DNA from: Paulinella micropora
Taxonomy: Eukaryota; Cercozoa; Imbricatea; Euglyphida
Reading direction: 5' to 3'
DNA: 64,000 nt
Assembly (NCBI GenBank): GCA_009731375.1
Contig: BJOX01000041.1
Span: 152,055-216,054 of the forward strand
The notes beneath the pieces were generated by a model. The model did no database searches and was not told where the DNA came from. It saw nothing but the letters and a program-made list of their open reading frames with translations. Below, one piece after another: positions 9,218 through 23,101 of the stretch. Within the stretch, counting starts at the first letter, position 1, and every line of letters starts with the position of its first letter. Position numbers and translations under genes: made by a program.

Positions 9218-11502
9218 ATGGAGCTCCGCAAGCCGTTTCGCTCGATAAGATTCTGGCGCGAGTTGCTAGCCTGTCCAAATCTGTATGCCGTTGACCCCGT
9301 TCTTGTCGCCCAAAAGGTCGTGGCGGGCCTGTACGACCTCGTGCCGACCTCCGAGCTCGACTCGCCGGCCGCGTCAACGTGTGCGTCGCTCGCGATTCAG
9401 CACCCGCAATACGGAGAGCTGGGTGGTCGTCTGCTGGCCTCCAACCACGCGAAGCAGTGCCCGCCTACCTTCAGCGCAGCCATGGAAAAGCTTAGGCGGG
9501 GCATGGAGGCAGCTTACAGTATCTTCGTGGACCAGAACGCGGGGCAGCTCAACGCCATGATAGTTTCAAGCCGCGACATGTCGTACGACTACTTTGGCTA
9601 CTCAACACTGCTTAAGTCCTATTTGCTCAAAGACAACGAGGGTCGCGCGTGTGAGACGGCCCAGTTCATGTGGCTTCGCGTGTCTATCCACTTACACCGC
9701 CGCGAGTCCAAAGAGCCACTGAAACGAATCAAAGAAACCTATGACCTCATGTCATTGCAATTCTATACCCACGCGAGTCCGACCCTATTCAATAGTGGGC
9801 TGAGAAGAGCGGGCCAGCACTCTTCTTGCTTTTTGCTTCCTATTAAGGGTGACTCGTTGAGTAACATCTATGACACTATCAAAGACGTTGCTCTTATCAG
9901 TAAGGGAGGAGGCGGGCTGGGAGTTCACCTCGGGTGCGTTAGAGCCAAGGGCTCTCTGATACGCAGCACGGGTGGAGCATCAGACGGCGTTGTACCCTTG
10001 TGCAAAGTCTTAAACGATCCGCTACGCAAACCAGGTTTGTCTGTTCTGTGTGTCTGTGCTTCTGTGTGCTTATATGCACGCGTGTTTCTAGGCCGGCAAG
10101 AGAAAAGGCGCTGTCGCCGTCTACCTACCAGTACACCACGCAGACGTCTTCGAGTGGCCTCAAAAAGACCACAGGCTCCGAAGAACTGCGAGCCCGGGAC
10201 TTGTTTTTAGGGCTGACAGCTGGACCTTTTTATGGAGCGTGTAGAACGAGATGAAATTTGGAGCCTTTTTTGCCCGGACGAGACGGGCGTAGGTGACCTG
10301 GACGCCTTCTGTGGCAAGGAGTTCGAGAGCCATTACACGCGGGCCGAGAGGCTGGGCCTGGCGAGGCGCACCGTCAAAGCTCGCGAGCTCTGGAGCGCTG
10401 TCTGCCGTGCACAGATCGAGTCAGGCGGCGTGCCCTACATCATGTTCAAAGACGCAGTGAACGGAAAATCGAATCAAAAAGCATTGGACACGATTCGCTC
10501 CTCAAATCTGTGCGCAGAAGTGGTCCAATACAGCTCGCCGCTCGAGCACAGTGTTTGTAACTTGGCCTCGGTTGCGCTGCCCAAGTTCGTGTCGTTGGAC
10601 CGCAAGTCCTTTGATTTCGAGCTGCTGCGGTCGTGCGTACGTGTAGCAATCAGAAATCTCGACACCGTCATCGACATTACAGACTATCCCACGGAGGAGG
10701 CCAAACGCAGCAACCTCTTGCACCGTCCGGTGGCTCTAGGTGTAAACGGATTAGCCGACGCGCTAGCTCTGCTTCGAATGCCGTTCGAGAGCATAGAGGC
10801 ACAAAAGCTCAATGTCAAGATCGCGCATGAACTGTACTATAGCGCGCTCTGGGCCTCGAGCGAGCTGGCGCAGGAGAAGGGAGCTTACAAGAGTTTCGGC
10901 GGGTCCCCCGCTAGCCAAGGGCTCTTGCAGTTCGATCTGTGGCCCGGCAAGTCGCAGACGGACGACCGCTGGGACTCGCTCCGCCAGCGCATCGCCAAGT
11001 ATGGGTTGCGCAACTCGCAGCTAATTGCTTTGATGCCAACCGCGTCGACTGCTAGGGTTTTAGGGAATTTTGAATCTTTTGAACCCCCCCCCATGCAAAT
11101 CTGTTCGTGCGCCGTGTGCTCTCTGGCGAGCATGTCGTGTGGAACAAGCACTTGGTTCACGAGTTAGAAGAGCGCGGGCTCTGGAACGACCAATTCAGGG
11201 CTAAGATCATTGCCGACGGCGGGAGCGTGCAAAACTGTGACCTCCCTGACGACATCAAAATGATCTACAAAACAGTGTAGGAGGTTCCCTTGCGAGTGCA
11301 GCTGCACTTGGCGGCCGACCGCGGCCCGTTTGTGTGTGGCTCACAGTCGCTCAACTTGCACGTGACAAATCCCACTGAACGCAGAGTCAGCAGTGCCCTG
11401 TTCTATGCCTGGCAGCTCGGTCTTAAAACTACGTATTACATACGAACCCAGGCCGCTAGCAAGGCCCTGGGGCCGGCCGACTGTGCTGTCTGTGTAGCTT
11501 GA
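9218..11502 (+). pseudogene. ribonucleoside-diphosphate reductase large subunit (class I), broken
   Basis: The product converts ribonucleotides to deoxyribonucleotides with a small subunit not present here. Recognisable are the N-terminal ATP-cone-like region, HASPTLFNSG, the redox Cys in HSSCFLL, GGLGVHLG, the active-site NLCAE (10505-10519) and SVCNLASV, ALMPTASTA, SFEP, the YYIRT tail tyrosines and a C-terminal CAVC pair, so the ancestral gene was full length. It is broken by a 57-base GT-rich insertion at 10035-10091, one-base shifts near 10155-10165 and 10222-10230, another at the C run 11086-11094, and a TAG at 11278-11280 at a position normally occupied by a conserved Trp. Large DNA viruses often carry RNR to support replication in non-dividing cells. 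Confidence 0.9.
10035..10091 (+). other. candidate small intron inside the RNR gene
   Basis: The stretch begins GTTTGT, is T/G-rich with few A, and ends TTTCTAG, and it separates two segments that are contiguous in other RNRs. Removing it exactly leaves the flanks one base out of frame, so either it is a decayed intron, a nearby base is missing, or it is an insertion. Spliceosomal introns occur in some nuclear giant viruses. Confidence 0.4.
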
Positions 11503-11522
11503 ATCTGTACAATTTTAATTAA

Positions 11523-12210
11523 TTAAACAAACTCCTCTTCGATTTGCATCGCGTTTGAGTCGGCTCCCGAGTCTCCCCTGAGTGCCACGCCGTAGGCCTC
11601 TTCTTCGGTCAGGCTGATGTCCGGGTAGGGCAGGCCGTCCGTGATCTTTCGCAGTTGGATTATCTTGAGGCCGAGCGAAACTTTCTCTTGGCGCGAACAC
11701 AGCGTCTTCACTTGGACTAGGCAGCGAACTAGGTCACCTCGTGCAATGGCTTGATTGTCTCCCTCTCCGCCCAAGATCTTGGCGCCCGTCAGCGTGCAGC
11801 TCAGGCGCGCGGGCCATGCCCTGTCGCTCTTGGCGCTGGTACGAGGACGGGTACAGGCCTGGTAGTAAGCCTTGATTTCGTTGTCTGTTTTAGCCAGAGG
11901 GCCGCTTCGTTTAACGGTGGGCAGCAGCTTGTCCCTGGCTTGCACGACCAGCGCGCATCCTCTCGTCGAGGGCCTTGACAGCTTGGTATTCCTCCAGCAC
12001 GGTCGAGTGGGTCGTGGCCTCGCGGAAACTCAGATCGATCGTCACCTTCTTGGAGTCCTGAAAGCTCGAAGGGTCCCAGGCCACGACCAGCGGCGGCAAC
12101 AAGATGGTCAGTGCCTTCCCCTCGTACAAAGATGATGGAAAATGTGGGAGACCGAGACTAGCGGAGCCAAAAACAACCAAGTCAAACACCAGCCCTGAAT
12201 TCCCGTCCAC
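11523..12210 (-). pseudogene. candidate gp2.5-like ssDNA-binding protein, one frameshift
   Basis: Two frames, 12210 to about 11950 and 11945 to 11523, form one protein of about 228 aa with a one-base shift near 11945-11960. The body alternates short beta-like strands (VFDLVVFG, LTILLPPLVVAW, LVRCLVQVKTL) with Lys/Arg patches, in keeping with an OB fold. The C-terminus is acidic and ends in an aromatic-containing EEEFV, like the acidic tails of phage T7 gp2.5 and of related proteins in large eukaryotic DNA viruses. It is convergent with the RNR gene. The assignment is inference from fold pattern and tail; it could be an unrelated structural protein. Confidence 0.4.
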
Positions 12211-12219
12211 TGGTCTGGC

Positions 12220-12635
12220 CTAACAATAATATATTCCGGTCTAAAAAGTTTCTACTAACGGATACCAGCTAGGAGTATTATTATCATCCGTTACCAGGTT
12301 TGAAGAGTGTTATTAATCATTAACTGCCTCCGAAGTTCTTGTATCTGGATCATCTTGACACAGGGGTATGATCATGATATTGTAAAGTAGCACATATCAT
12401 ATTTACCTTTTTGCGCCTATACTTTTCATCTCCTGTTTGCCTTCTACTTTCCATTCAAGTTGTTCTTCCTTTCAAGTTGGCCTCCCACTTCATCTCTACG
12501 AAGCCTCGGAGCAAGCGTTCTTTGACTTCTTATTATTAATAATATTGAAAGTCGTTAAGTGGAAACATGTGACTCTTGACAGTGAAGACAAAGACTGACT
12601 GAGATAGAATGGTCCGAGGCTACAAGGCCGCGGTC

Positions 12636-12638
<3 letters not shown>
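12220..12638. other. AT-rich spacer, right edge of the first viral block
   Basis: Base composition drops abruptly after the end of the SSB-like gene. No reading frame or RNA gene is seen. This is probably host DNA or the viral terminus. Confidence 0.4.
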
Positions 12639-12721
<83 letters not shown>

Positions 12722-12877
12722 NNNNNNNNNNNNNNNNNNNNNNNNNNNNNNNNNNNNNNNNNNNNNNNNNNNNNNNNNNNNNNNNNNNNNNNNNNNNNNN
12801 NNNNNNNNNNNNNNNNNNNNNNNNNNNNNNNNNNNNNNNNNNNNNNNNNNNNNNNNNNNNNNNNNNNNNNNNNNNNN
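12639..12877. repeat. poly(A) run of about 80 bases followed by a 156-N gap
   Basis: The A run (12639-12720) ends in the gap 12722-12877. The run may be a retroposon tail or a homopolymer that stopped the assembly. Nothing in the gap can be annotated. Confidence 0.8.
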
Positions 12878-14180
12878 CATTTTTGTGACAAAAATTCAAA
12901 TTTTCAAATTTAACGGTAACATTTCGCGAAAATTTACGATATTTTGCGGACGAATATAGCAGTTAATTTGAAAAATTCAAATTTTCACCCAAAATCAAAA
13001 TTCCAACCAAAACTGAAATTCCAACCAAAACAGAAAAATCAATTTTTTTTGTTGTCTTGAATGTCAACAGCAATATTTAATATGAGTGGGTGCAATGGAA
13101 AATTTCCTTTTTACAAATGCCATTTCCTGTTTTACCCATATCAGCTTGTATTTTTCTCACTCTGACCGTACGACTCATCCTTCCATTTCAACTACATCAC
13201 ATCCGTTACTACGCAATACAACACTGGCAACCAAAACATATTCTACACCACAAGCTTTATATCAGAACCTTCGTCGGGAGCACAGCTCCAAAGCCCTGGA
13301 GACCATACAGATACCTTACCCTTTACCCAATCTTTGCCCTTTCACTTGAACTGAAACTTGCACTTACTTAACCTTTTGCAAAGTGGTGAGCACGGTCACT
13401 CGTGGTCTGGTAAACCCCTGTTATTAAATAAGTATTTCCTGAAAGTCAAGTTATACTACCGGCGGTGAGCATTCTATTAATAAAAGCAATTTAGAAGTAT
13501 CAACTTCATCTGTGAAGTTAAGTACAGGTATTTTAGACTGACGTTTATTACAGAAAATGTGAGTCTGAGCTTTCGTAAAGATACTTCTTCCATTTCTTTC
13601 ATTTCACTGCTCCCTCGACTTCTGCTTCCCACTCAGCTCTATGAGCGGCAAGGATTTGAAATTGAGTTATTAAAATAGTGCGGCCTTGAGTAAAAAAAAG
13701 AATTGAGTGCTCGAAGCGCCGCTGCATGTCTCGGCGGAAGTCGCCGCATTTGAATTTTGCGTTTTCAATGACTACTTATACCATCATTCTTATTATAAAT
13801 GATGACAGTTATCATACTATGATGGTTCAAGCACTCAGCTGGTTTTCTTGTAGTGCTAGAGGTTGGAACCCGTACTTCACAGTACGACAGGCTGCGGCCC
13901 ATCATATTACCTTTAAAACTGCCACCCATATTATCCCATCAGAACTTGAGATCCCAAACTTGATACTTCGGGCAGGTGGTAGTTTGTGATTGATGCTGAC
14001 AATCAACTGGAGAAAAACTCATTTGGAGGTAGGGACGCGTGCGTAGAGGCGAGAATGCGAGCAGTGGTTGGTTGCTACTGCTGAGCTGCTTTGCTGGCCT
14101 TCACGGTGACGCCGCAGCCGTGCCTGTGCGGGGCACGAAAGGTGGACCTGCAGTGAAACACACAGAAAAAAGCGATAGAC
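12878..14180. other. non-coding AT-rich region
   Basis: The frames present are short and lack domain signs. The first 200 bases contain repeated AATTCAAATTTTC and ATTCCAACCAAAA phrases, a local degenerate repeat. No gene is supported. Confidence 0.5.
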
Positions 14181-14181
14181 T

Positions 14182-14194
14182 ATGAGAGAGAGTA

Positions 14195-14225
<31 letters not shown>

Positions 14226-14239
14226 AGAAGAGAGAGAAG

Positions 14240-14294
<55 letters not shown>

Positions 14295-14545
14295 GAAAAG
14301 CTGCGCGTACAACACACGCGAGACCAGAGAAATTTTTGCTAACATTATTGTTGTTACTTGTAATGCGACACCTATCTACATATTCGTCACTCAAGGAGGA
14401 GGAGGAGGAGGAGGAGAGGAGGAGGAGGAGGAGGAGAGGAGGAGGAGAGGAGGAGGAGGAGGAGGAAAAGAAGAAGAAGAAGAAGAAGAAGAAGAAGAAG
14501 AAGAAGAAGAAGAAGAAGAAGAAGAAGAAGAAGAGGAAGAGGAAG
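14182..14545. repeat. (GA)n, then (GGA)n and (GAA)n microsatellites
   Basis: A GA array fills 14182-14292, and GGA then GAA arrays fill 14395-14545. Predicted frames through them encode only monotonous Glu/Lys or Ser/Leu runs and are not genes. Confidence 0.9.
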
Positions 14546-14708
14546 ACGCTTCATTTTGGCTGCATCTTCCAAACGGCTTCAACCGCACCCCACTCTCCAC
14601 ACACGCACTTTCCCTCTTTATTCTTTTTCTCTTCTCTTCAGTTCTCATCCTTCATACCTGCTCACTCCTTTTCTCCTCATTCTCTTCGTCTCGTCCTCCC
14701 CGTAGGCC

Positions 14709-15474
14709 TTCTTCTTCTTCTTCTTCTTCTTCTTCTTCTTCTTCTTCTTCTTCTTCTCCTGTTCTTCTTCTTCTTCTTCTTCTTCTTCTTCTTCTTCTCC
14801 TCCTGCTCTTCTCCTTCTCCTCTTCTCGTTCTCCTCTTCTCCTTCTCTTCTTCTCCTTCTCCTCTTCTCCTTCTCCTCTTCTCCTTCTCCTCTTCTCCTT
14901 CTCCTCTTCTCCTTCTCCTCTTCTCCTTCTCCTCTTCTCCTTCTCCTCTTCTCCTTCTCGTCTTCTCCTTCTCCTCTCCTTCTCCTCTTCTCCTTCTCCT
15001 CCTCTCCTTCTCCTTCTCTCCTTCTCCTCCTCTCCTTCTCCTCTCCTTCTCCTCCTCTCCTTCTCGTCCTCTCCTTCTCCTTCTCCTTCTTTCCTTCTCC
15101 TTCTCTCCTTCTCCTTCTCTCCTTCTCCTTCTCTCCTTCTCTCCTTCTCCCCTTCTCTCTCTCCCCTTCTCCTTCTCCCCTTCTCCTTCTCTCCTTCTCC
15201 TTCTCTCCTTCTCCTTCTCTCCTTCTCCTTCTCTCCTTCTCCTTCTCTCCTTCTCCTTCTCCCCTTCTCCTTCTCTCCTTCTCCTTCTCTCCTTCTCCTT
15301 CTCCTTCTCTCCTTCTCCTTCTCTCCTTCTCCTTCTCTCCTTCTCCTTCTCTCCTTCTTCTTCTCCTTCTTCTTCTCCTTCTCCTTCTTCTTCTTCTTCT
15401 TCTTCTTCTTCTTCTTCTTCTTCTCCTCCTCCTCCTCCTCCTCCGCCTCCTCCGCCTCTTCTACCTCTTCCTCT

Positions 15475-15515
<41 letters not shown>

Positions 15516-15862
15516 TTCTTCTTCTTCTTCTTCTTCTTCTTCTTCTTCTTCTTCTTCTTCTGGTTCTTCTGGTTCTTCTGGTTCTTCTGGTTCTTCTGGT
15601 TCTTCTTGTTCTTCTTCTTGTTCTTCTTCTTGTTCTTCTTCTTGTTCTTGTTCTTGTTCTCCTTGTTCTTCTTGTTCTTGTTCTTCTTGTTCTTCTTGTG
15701 CTTTTTGTTCTTCTTGTGCTTCTTCTTCTTCTTCTTCTTCTTCTTCTTCTTCTTCTTCTTCTTCTTCTTCTTCTTCGTCGTCGTCGTCGTCGTCTTCTTC
15801 TTCCTTCCTTCTTCCTTCTCCTTTCTCCCCCGTTCCCCTCGGTTCTTCTCGGTTCCTTTTCA

Positions 15863-15893
<31 letters not shown>

Positions 15894-16632
15894 CTTCTTC
15901 TTCTTCTTCTTCTTCTCTTCTTCTTCTTCTTCTTCTTCTTCCTTCTTCCTTCTCTCTCCTTCCCCTCGGTTCTTCTCGGTTCCTTTTCGGTTCCTTTTCG
16001 GTTCCTTTTCGGTTCCTTCTCGGTTCCTTCTCGGTTCCTTTTCGGTTCCTTTTCGGATCCTTTCCGGTTCCTTCTCGGTTCCTTTCCGGTTCCTTTCCGG
16101 TTCCTTCTCGGTTCCTTTCCGGTTCCTTTTCGGTTCCTTTTCGGTTCCTTTTCGGTTCCTTTTCCCTTTTCCGTTCCTGTTCGGTTCCTTTTCGGTTCCT
16201 GTTCGGTTCCTGTTCGGTTCCTGTTCCCTTTTCCGTTCCTTTTCCGTTCCTGTTCGGTTCCTGTTCGGTTCCTGTTCGGTTCCTGTTCGGTTCCTGTTCG
16301 GTTCCTGTTCGGTTCCTGTTCGGTTCCTGTTCGGTTCCTGTTCCTTGCCTTTTTCTTGTCTTTTCCTTTTCTTTTCCTTTTTTTTCCCTTTTTCTTTTCG
16401 TTTCCTTTTCTTTTCCTTTTCCTTTCCTTTTCCTTTCCTTTGCCTTTTCTTGGCCTTTTCTTGCCTTTTCTTTTCCTTTTCTTTTCCTTTTCTTTTCCTT
16501 TTCTTTTCCTTCTCTTTTCTTTTCGTTTTCCTTTCTTTTTCCTTTCTTTCCTTTCTCCTTTCTTCTTCTTCTTCTTCTTCTTCTTCTTCTTCTTCTTCTT
16601 CTTCTTCTTCTCCTCCTCCTCCTCCTCTCCTC
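14709..16632. repeat. 1.9-kb polypyrimidine tract with layered higher-order repeats
   Basis: The plus strand is almost only C and T through much of this stretch. CTT triplets grade into CTCCTTCTC units (14800-15360), TCTTCTGG units (15560-15600), CTTCTTGTT units (15600-15720) and an 11-base GGTTCCTTTTC or GGTTCCTGTTC array (15980-16345), then TTTTCC units. Very long frames on both strands are translations of these repeats and are not annotated as proteins. Such tracts can form triplexes. Confidence 0.9.
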
Positions 16633-16725
16633 CTCCTCCTCCCTCTCCTGCATACCAAGCGAACATAGACCGTTCCCAAAGCTCCATGTTGGGGTACTCC
16701 AACGGCGGTGTGCTGGACACGACCT

Positions 16726-16726
<1 letters not shown>

Positions 16727-16813
<87 letters not shown>

Positions 16814-16867
16814 CAGACAGATAGATAGATAGATAGATAGATATATAGATAGATAGATAGATAGAGG

Positions 16868-16921
<54 letters not shown>

Positions 16922-16922
16922 A

Positions 16923-16961
<39 letters not shown>
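16727..16961. repeat. (GATA)n microsatellite
   Basis: Nearly pure GATA array with occasional GAAA, GACA and GATAA variants. A short non-repetitive island at 16635-16725 precedes it. Confidence 0.95.
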
Positions 16962-17106
16962 CCGGGTGGATCGGCAGCACGTAGCTGGCCGCCGAGTTGA
17001 ATCCCACGATGGTCTTGGATTGCGTTTGTGCTTCTTCAGCCATGCGATGCGCTCTGCCAAAGGGCTCACCTTGCCAACGTACAAATGGCGAGGACGCAGG
17101 TTGAAA

Positions 17107-17118
17107 GTACTACTACTA

Positions 17119-17199
<81 letters not shown>

Positions 17200-17221
17200 G
17201 TACTACTACTACTAGTACTAG

Positions 17222-17257
<36 letters not shown>

Positions 17258-17339
17258 CACTACTACTACTACTAGCTACTACTAATACTGCTGCTGCTAC
17301 TACTACTACTAACTACTACTAATAGTAGTAGTAGTAGTA

Positions 17340-17388
<49 letters not shown>

Positions 17389-17390
17389 AA
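17107..17390. repeat. (CTA)n and (AAT)n microsatellites
   Basis: CTA array from 17107 to about 17275, then interrupted CTG and CTA, then AGT and AAT arrays to 17390. The AAT array is the tail of the reverse-oriented SINE that follows. Confidence 0.9.
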
Positions 17391-17408
17391 TAATAACAAT
17401 AATAATAG

Positions 17409-17571
17409 TGCTTCTCTGTCAATGGCTGATGCATTTCTGCACATGCGCCTCCATCGTCTCACCCGTGAGGGGAATACGAAGAATTGACGATAAGCTCTAA
17501 TGACACCCCCGCAAGGGCAGTTCCAACACTTCCAGACGGGCCGGTATGTTCAATGAAAATACTGGTCCAGA
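17409..17571 (-). mobile_element. SINE 3' region, copy cut by a gap
   Basis: The 163 bases are almost identical to 17725-17888, including CTTCTCTGTCAATGGCTGAT and ACACCCCCGCAAGGGCAG. The (AAT)n run before it is the element's tail read from the minus strand. Because the copies flank the 150-N gap 17572-17721, one may be a scaffolding duplicate. Confidence 0.65.
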
Positions 17572-17721
17572 NNNNNNNNNNNNNNNNNNNNNNNNNNNNN
17601 NNNNNNNNNNNNNNNNNNNNNNNNNNNNNNNNNNNNNNNNNNNNNNNNNNNNNNNNNNNNNNNNNNNNNNNNNNNNNNNNNNNNNNNNNNNNNNNNNNNN
17701 NNNNNNNNNNNNNNNNNNNNN

Positions 17722-17993
17722 AATAGTGCTTCTCTGTCAATGGCTGATGCATTTCTGCACATGCGCCTCCATCGTCTCACCCGTGAGGGGAGTACGAAGA
17801 ATTGACGATAAGCTCTAATGACACCCCCGCAAGGGCAGTTCCAACACTTCCAGACGGGCCGGTATGTTCAATGAAAATACTGGTCCAGACGGATCGGTAT
17901 GTTCAATGAAAATACTGGTGGCACCGACGGGAATCGAACTGGCGACAGGGCCCAGATGGTAGAACTTGACCACTGGGCTATCACGGTGTCCAA
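17722..17993 (-). mobile_element. tRNA-derived SINE with A and B boxes
   Basis: On the minus strand the element starts near 17993 with a tRNA-like head. A box TAGCCCAGTGG lies at 17980-17970 and B box AGTTCGATTCCC at 17940-17929, spaced as in tRNA genes, so RNA polymerase III could transcribe it. The body then runs into the CTTCTCTGTC region and an AAT tail. Related copies lie at 17409-17571 and 28530-28662. The family name is not recognised. Confidence 0.75.
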
Positions 17994-18094
17994 AATAATA
18001 ATAATAATAATAATAATAATACTATTACTATTACTATTACCACTACTACTACTAGAAGAAGAAGAAGAGAAAGAAGGAAGAAGAAGAACGAACG

Positions 18095-18164
18095 AAGTAT
18101 TAGTATTAGTAGTATTAGTATTAGTATTAGTAGTAGTAGTAGTAGTAGTAGTAGCAGTAGTAGC

Positions 18165-18211
<47 letters not shown>

Positions 18212-18227
18212 CAGTAGTAGTAGTAGT

Positions 18228-18280
<53 letters not shown>

Positions 18281-18431
18281 CAGTAGTAGTAGTAGTAGTA
18301 GCAGCAGCAGCAGCAGTAGTAGCAGTAGTAGCAGTAGTCATAGTAGTCATAGTAGTAGTCATAGTAGTAGTCATAGTAGCAGTCGTAGTAGCAGTCGTAG
18401 TAGTCGTAGTCGAAGTAGTAGTAGTAGTAGT

Positions 18432-18499
<68 letters not shown>

Positions 18500-18513
18500 G
18501 AGTAGTAGTAGTA

Positions 18514-18579
<66 letters not shown>

Positions 18580-18633
18580 AAGTAGTAGCAGTAGGAATAG
18601 TAGGAGTGGGAGTAGTAGTAAGTGGTGGTGTTT

Positions 18634-18676
<43 letters not shown>

Positions 18677-18761
18677 CAGTAGTAGTAGTAGTAGTAAAGT
18701 AGTAAAGTAGTAGCAGTAGGAGTAGTAGGAGTGGGAGTAGTAGTAAGTGGTGGTGGTGTTT

Positions 18762-18846
<85 letters not shown>

Positions 18847-19019
18847 TAGTAGTAGTGGTAGTAGTAGTGGTAGTAGTAGTAGTAATAGTAGTATTAGTAT
18901 TAGTAGTAGTAGTAGTAGTAGTAGTAGAAGTAGTAGTAGTAGTAGTAGTAGTGGTAGTAGTAGTTGTAGTAGTATTAGTAGTAGTAGTGGCAGTAGCAGT
19001 AGGAGTAGTAGTAGTAGTA

Positions 19020-19064
<45 letters not shown>

Positions 19065-19068
19065 CAGT
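18095..19068. repeat. 1-kb (AGT)n array with AGC, AGG and AGTC variants
   Basis: The array is nearly continuous AGT triplets with interspersed AGC blocks and a repeated phrase AGTAGTAAGTGGTGG near 18616 and 18740. The long Val, Ser or Ala frames are translations of the repeat. Confidence 0.95.
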
Positions 19069-19153
19069 TCTCCTCCTCCTCCTCCTGCTTCTTCTTCTTC
19101 TTCTTCTCCTTCTTCTCCTTCTTCTTCTTCTTCTTCTTCTTCTTCTTCTTCTT

Positions 19154-19203
<50 letters not shown>

Positions 19204-19228
19204 GCTGCTGCTACTACCACTACTACTA
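19069..19228. repeat. (CTT)n and (CTA)n microsatellites
   Basis: CTC, CTT and then CTA arrays adjoin, the last leading into the first copy of the 200-base repeat. Confidence 0.9.
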
Positions 19229-19229
19229 C

Positions 19230-19341
19230 TAGGCTAGGCTAAAAGGGTAGCTGTTTTTTCTTATTCAGCCAACGGGAAAAACGATAAAAATAACCCGATC
19301 ATGATGCAGAGTTTGCTATCATTACTACTACTACTACGACG

Positions 19342-19423
<82 letters not shown>

Positions 19424-19548
19424 GGCTAGGCTAGGCTAGTAAGGGTAACTGTTTTTCTTATTCAGCCAACGGGAAAAACGATAAAAATAACCCGATAATG
19501 ATGCAGTTTTTGCAATCATAACCGCGTTAAATTTATGTTTTAACCCGA

Positions 19549-19621
<73 letters not shown>

Positions 19622-19775
19622 CTACTACTACTACTACTAGGCTAGGCTAGTAAGGGTAACTGTTTTTTCTTATTCAGCCAACGGGAAAAACGATAAAAAT
19701 AACCCGATAATGATGCAGTGTTTGCAATCATAACCGCGTTAAATTTATGTTTTAACCCGAATTACAGCTTCAACA
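19230..19775. repeat. three copies of a ~100-base unit spaced by expandable (CTA)n
   Basis: Copies start at about 19230, 19422 and 19638. Each begins with AGGCTAGGCT, continues through CTTATTCAGCCAACGGGAAA and AACCCGATAATGATGCAG, and the last two share AACCGCGTTAAATTTATG. They are separated by CTA arrays of different lengths, giving periods of 192 and 216 bases. The third copy runs into unique sequence before the gap 19840-20073. Confidence 0.8.
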
Positions 19776-20073
19776 TAAGAGTGGAGAGCAGAACGTATTA
19801 CACAAATCGCAAAACACGAGGCTTTTTTGATTTAACTAGNNNNNNNNNNNNNNNNNNNNNNNNNNNNNNNNNNNNNNNNNNNNNNNNNNNNNNNNNNNNN
19901 NNNNNNNNNNNNNNNNNNNNNNNNNNNNNNNNNNNNNNNNNNNNNNNNNNNNNNNNNNNNNNNNNNNNNNNNNNNNNNNNNNNNNNNNNNNNNNNNNNNN
20001 NNNNNNNNNNNNNNNNNNNNNNNNNNNNNNNNNNNNNNNNNNNNNNNNNNNNNNNNNNNNNNNNNNNNNNNNN

Positions 20074-21277
<1,204 letters not shown>

Positions 21278-21318
21278 NNNNNNNNNNNNNNNNNNNNNNN
21301 NNNNNNNNNNNNNNNNNN

Positions 21319-22522
<1,204 letters not shown>

Positions 22523-22990
22523 AGAAGAGAGAGAGAGAAGTGAGAGAGAGAAGTGTGAGAGAGAGAAGAGAGAGAGAAGAGAGAGAGAGAGAAGAGAGAG
22601 AGAGAGAAGAAAGAGAGAGAAGAAAGAGAGAGAAAAGAGAGAGAAAAGAGAGAGAAGAAAGAGAGAGAAGAAAGAGAGAGAGAGAAGAAAGAGAGAGAAG
22701 AGAGAGAGACAGAGAGAGAGAGAAAGAAGAGAGAGAAAGAAGAGAGAGAAGAAAGAGAGAGAAGAAAGAGAGAAGAAAGAAGAAAGAGAGAGAATAAAGA
22801 GAGAGAAGAAAGAGAGAGAAAGAGAGAGAGAGAGAAGAAAGAGAGAAGAAAGAGAGAGAAGAAAGAGAGAGAACAAAGAGAGAGAACAAAGAGAGAGAAC
22901 AAAGAGAGAGAAGAAGAAGAGAGAAGAAAAAGAAAGAAGAAAGAGAGAGAAGAAAGAGAGAGAAAGAGAGAGAAAGAGAGAGAGAAAAAG

Positions 22991-23041
<51 letters not shown>

Positions 23042-23101
23042 AAAAGAGAAAGAAAGAAATATATACAACCACTCATAAAAATACACAAAAAAACAATCAG
23101 A

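Noticed and set aside
9218-11502. Two separate RNR-related genes
   Set aside because: The pieces follow each other along one family alignment with no overlap, so it is one broken gene.
360-12220. Assignment to herpesviruses because of the UL9-like helicase
   Set aside because: No other herpesvirus gene is present, and the attached polymerase is of superfamily-A type, not the herpes B-family enzyme.
14182-17084. Frames of 370 to 830 codons on both strands
   Set aside because: They translate pure microsatellite and polypyrimidine tracts into Ser/Leu/Phe or Glu/Lys/Arg runs, with equal openness in several frames.
18095-19235. A CRISPR-like array
   Set aside because: The repeats are triplet microsatellites without unique spacers of constant length.
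19230-19240. Telomere repeat in AGGCTAGGCT
   Set aside because: Only two or three hexamers occur at each site, always as part of a longer internal unit.
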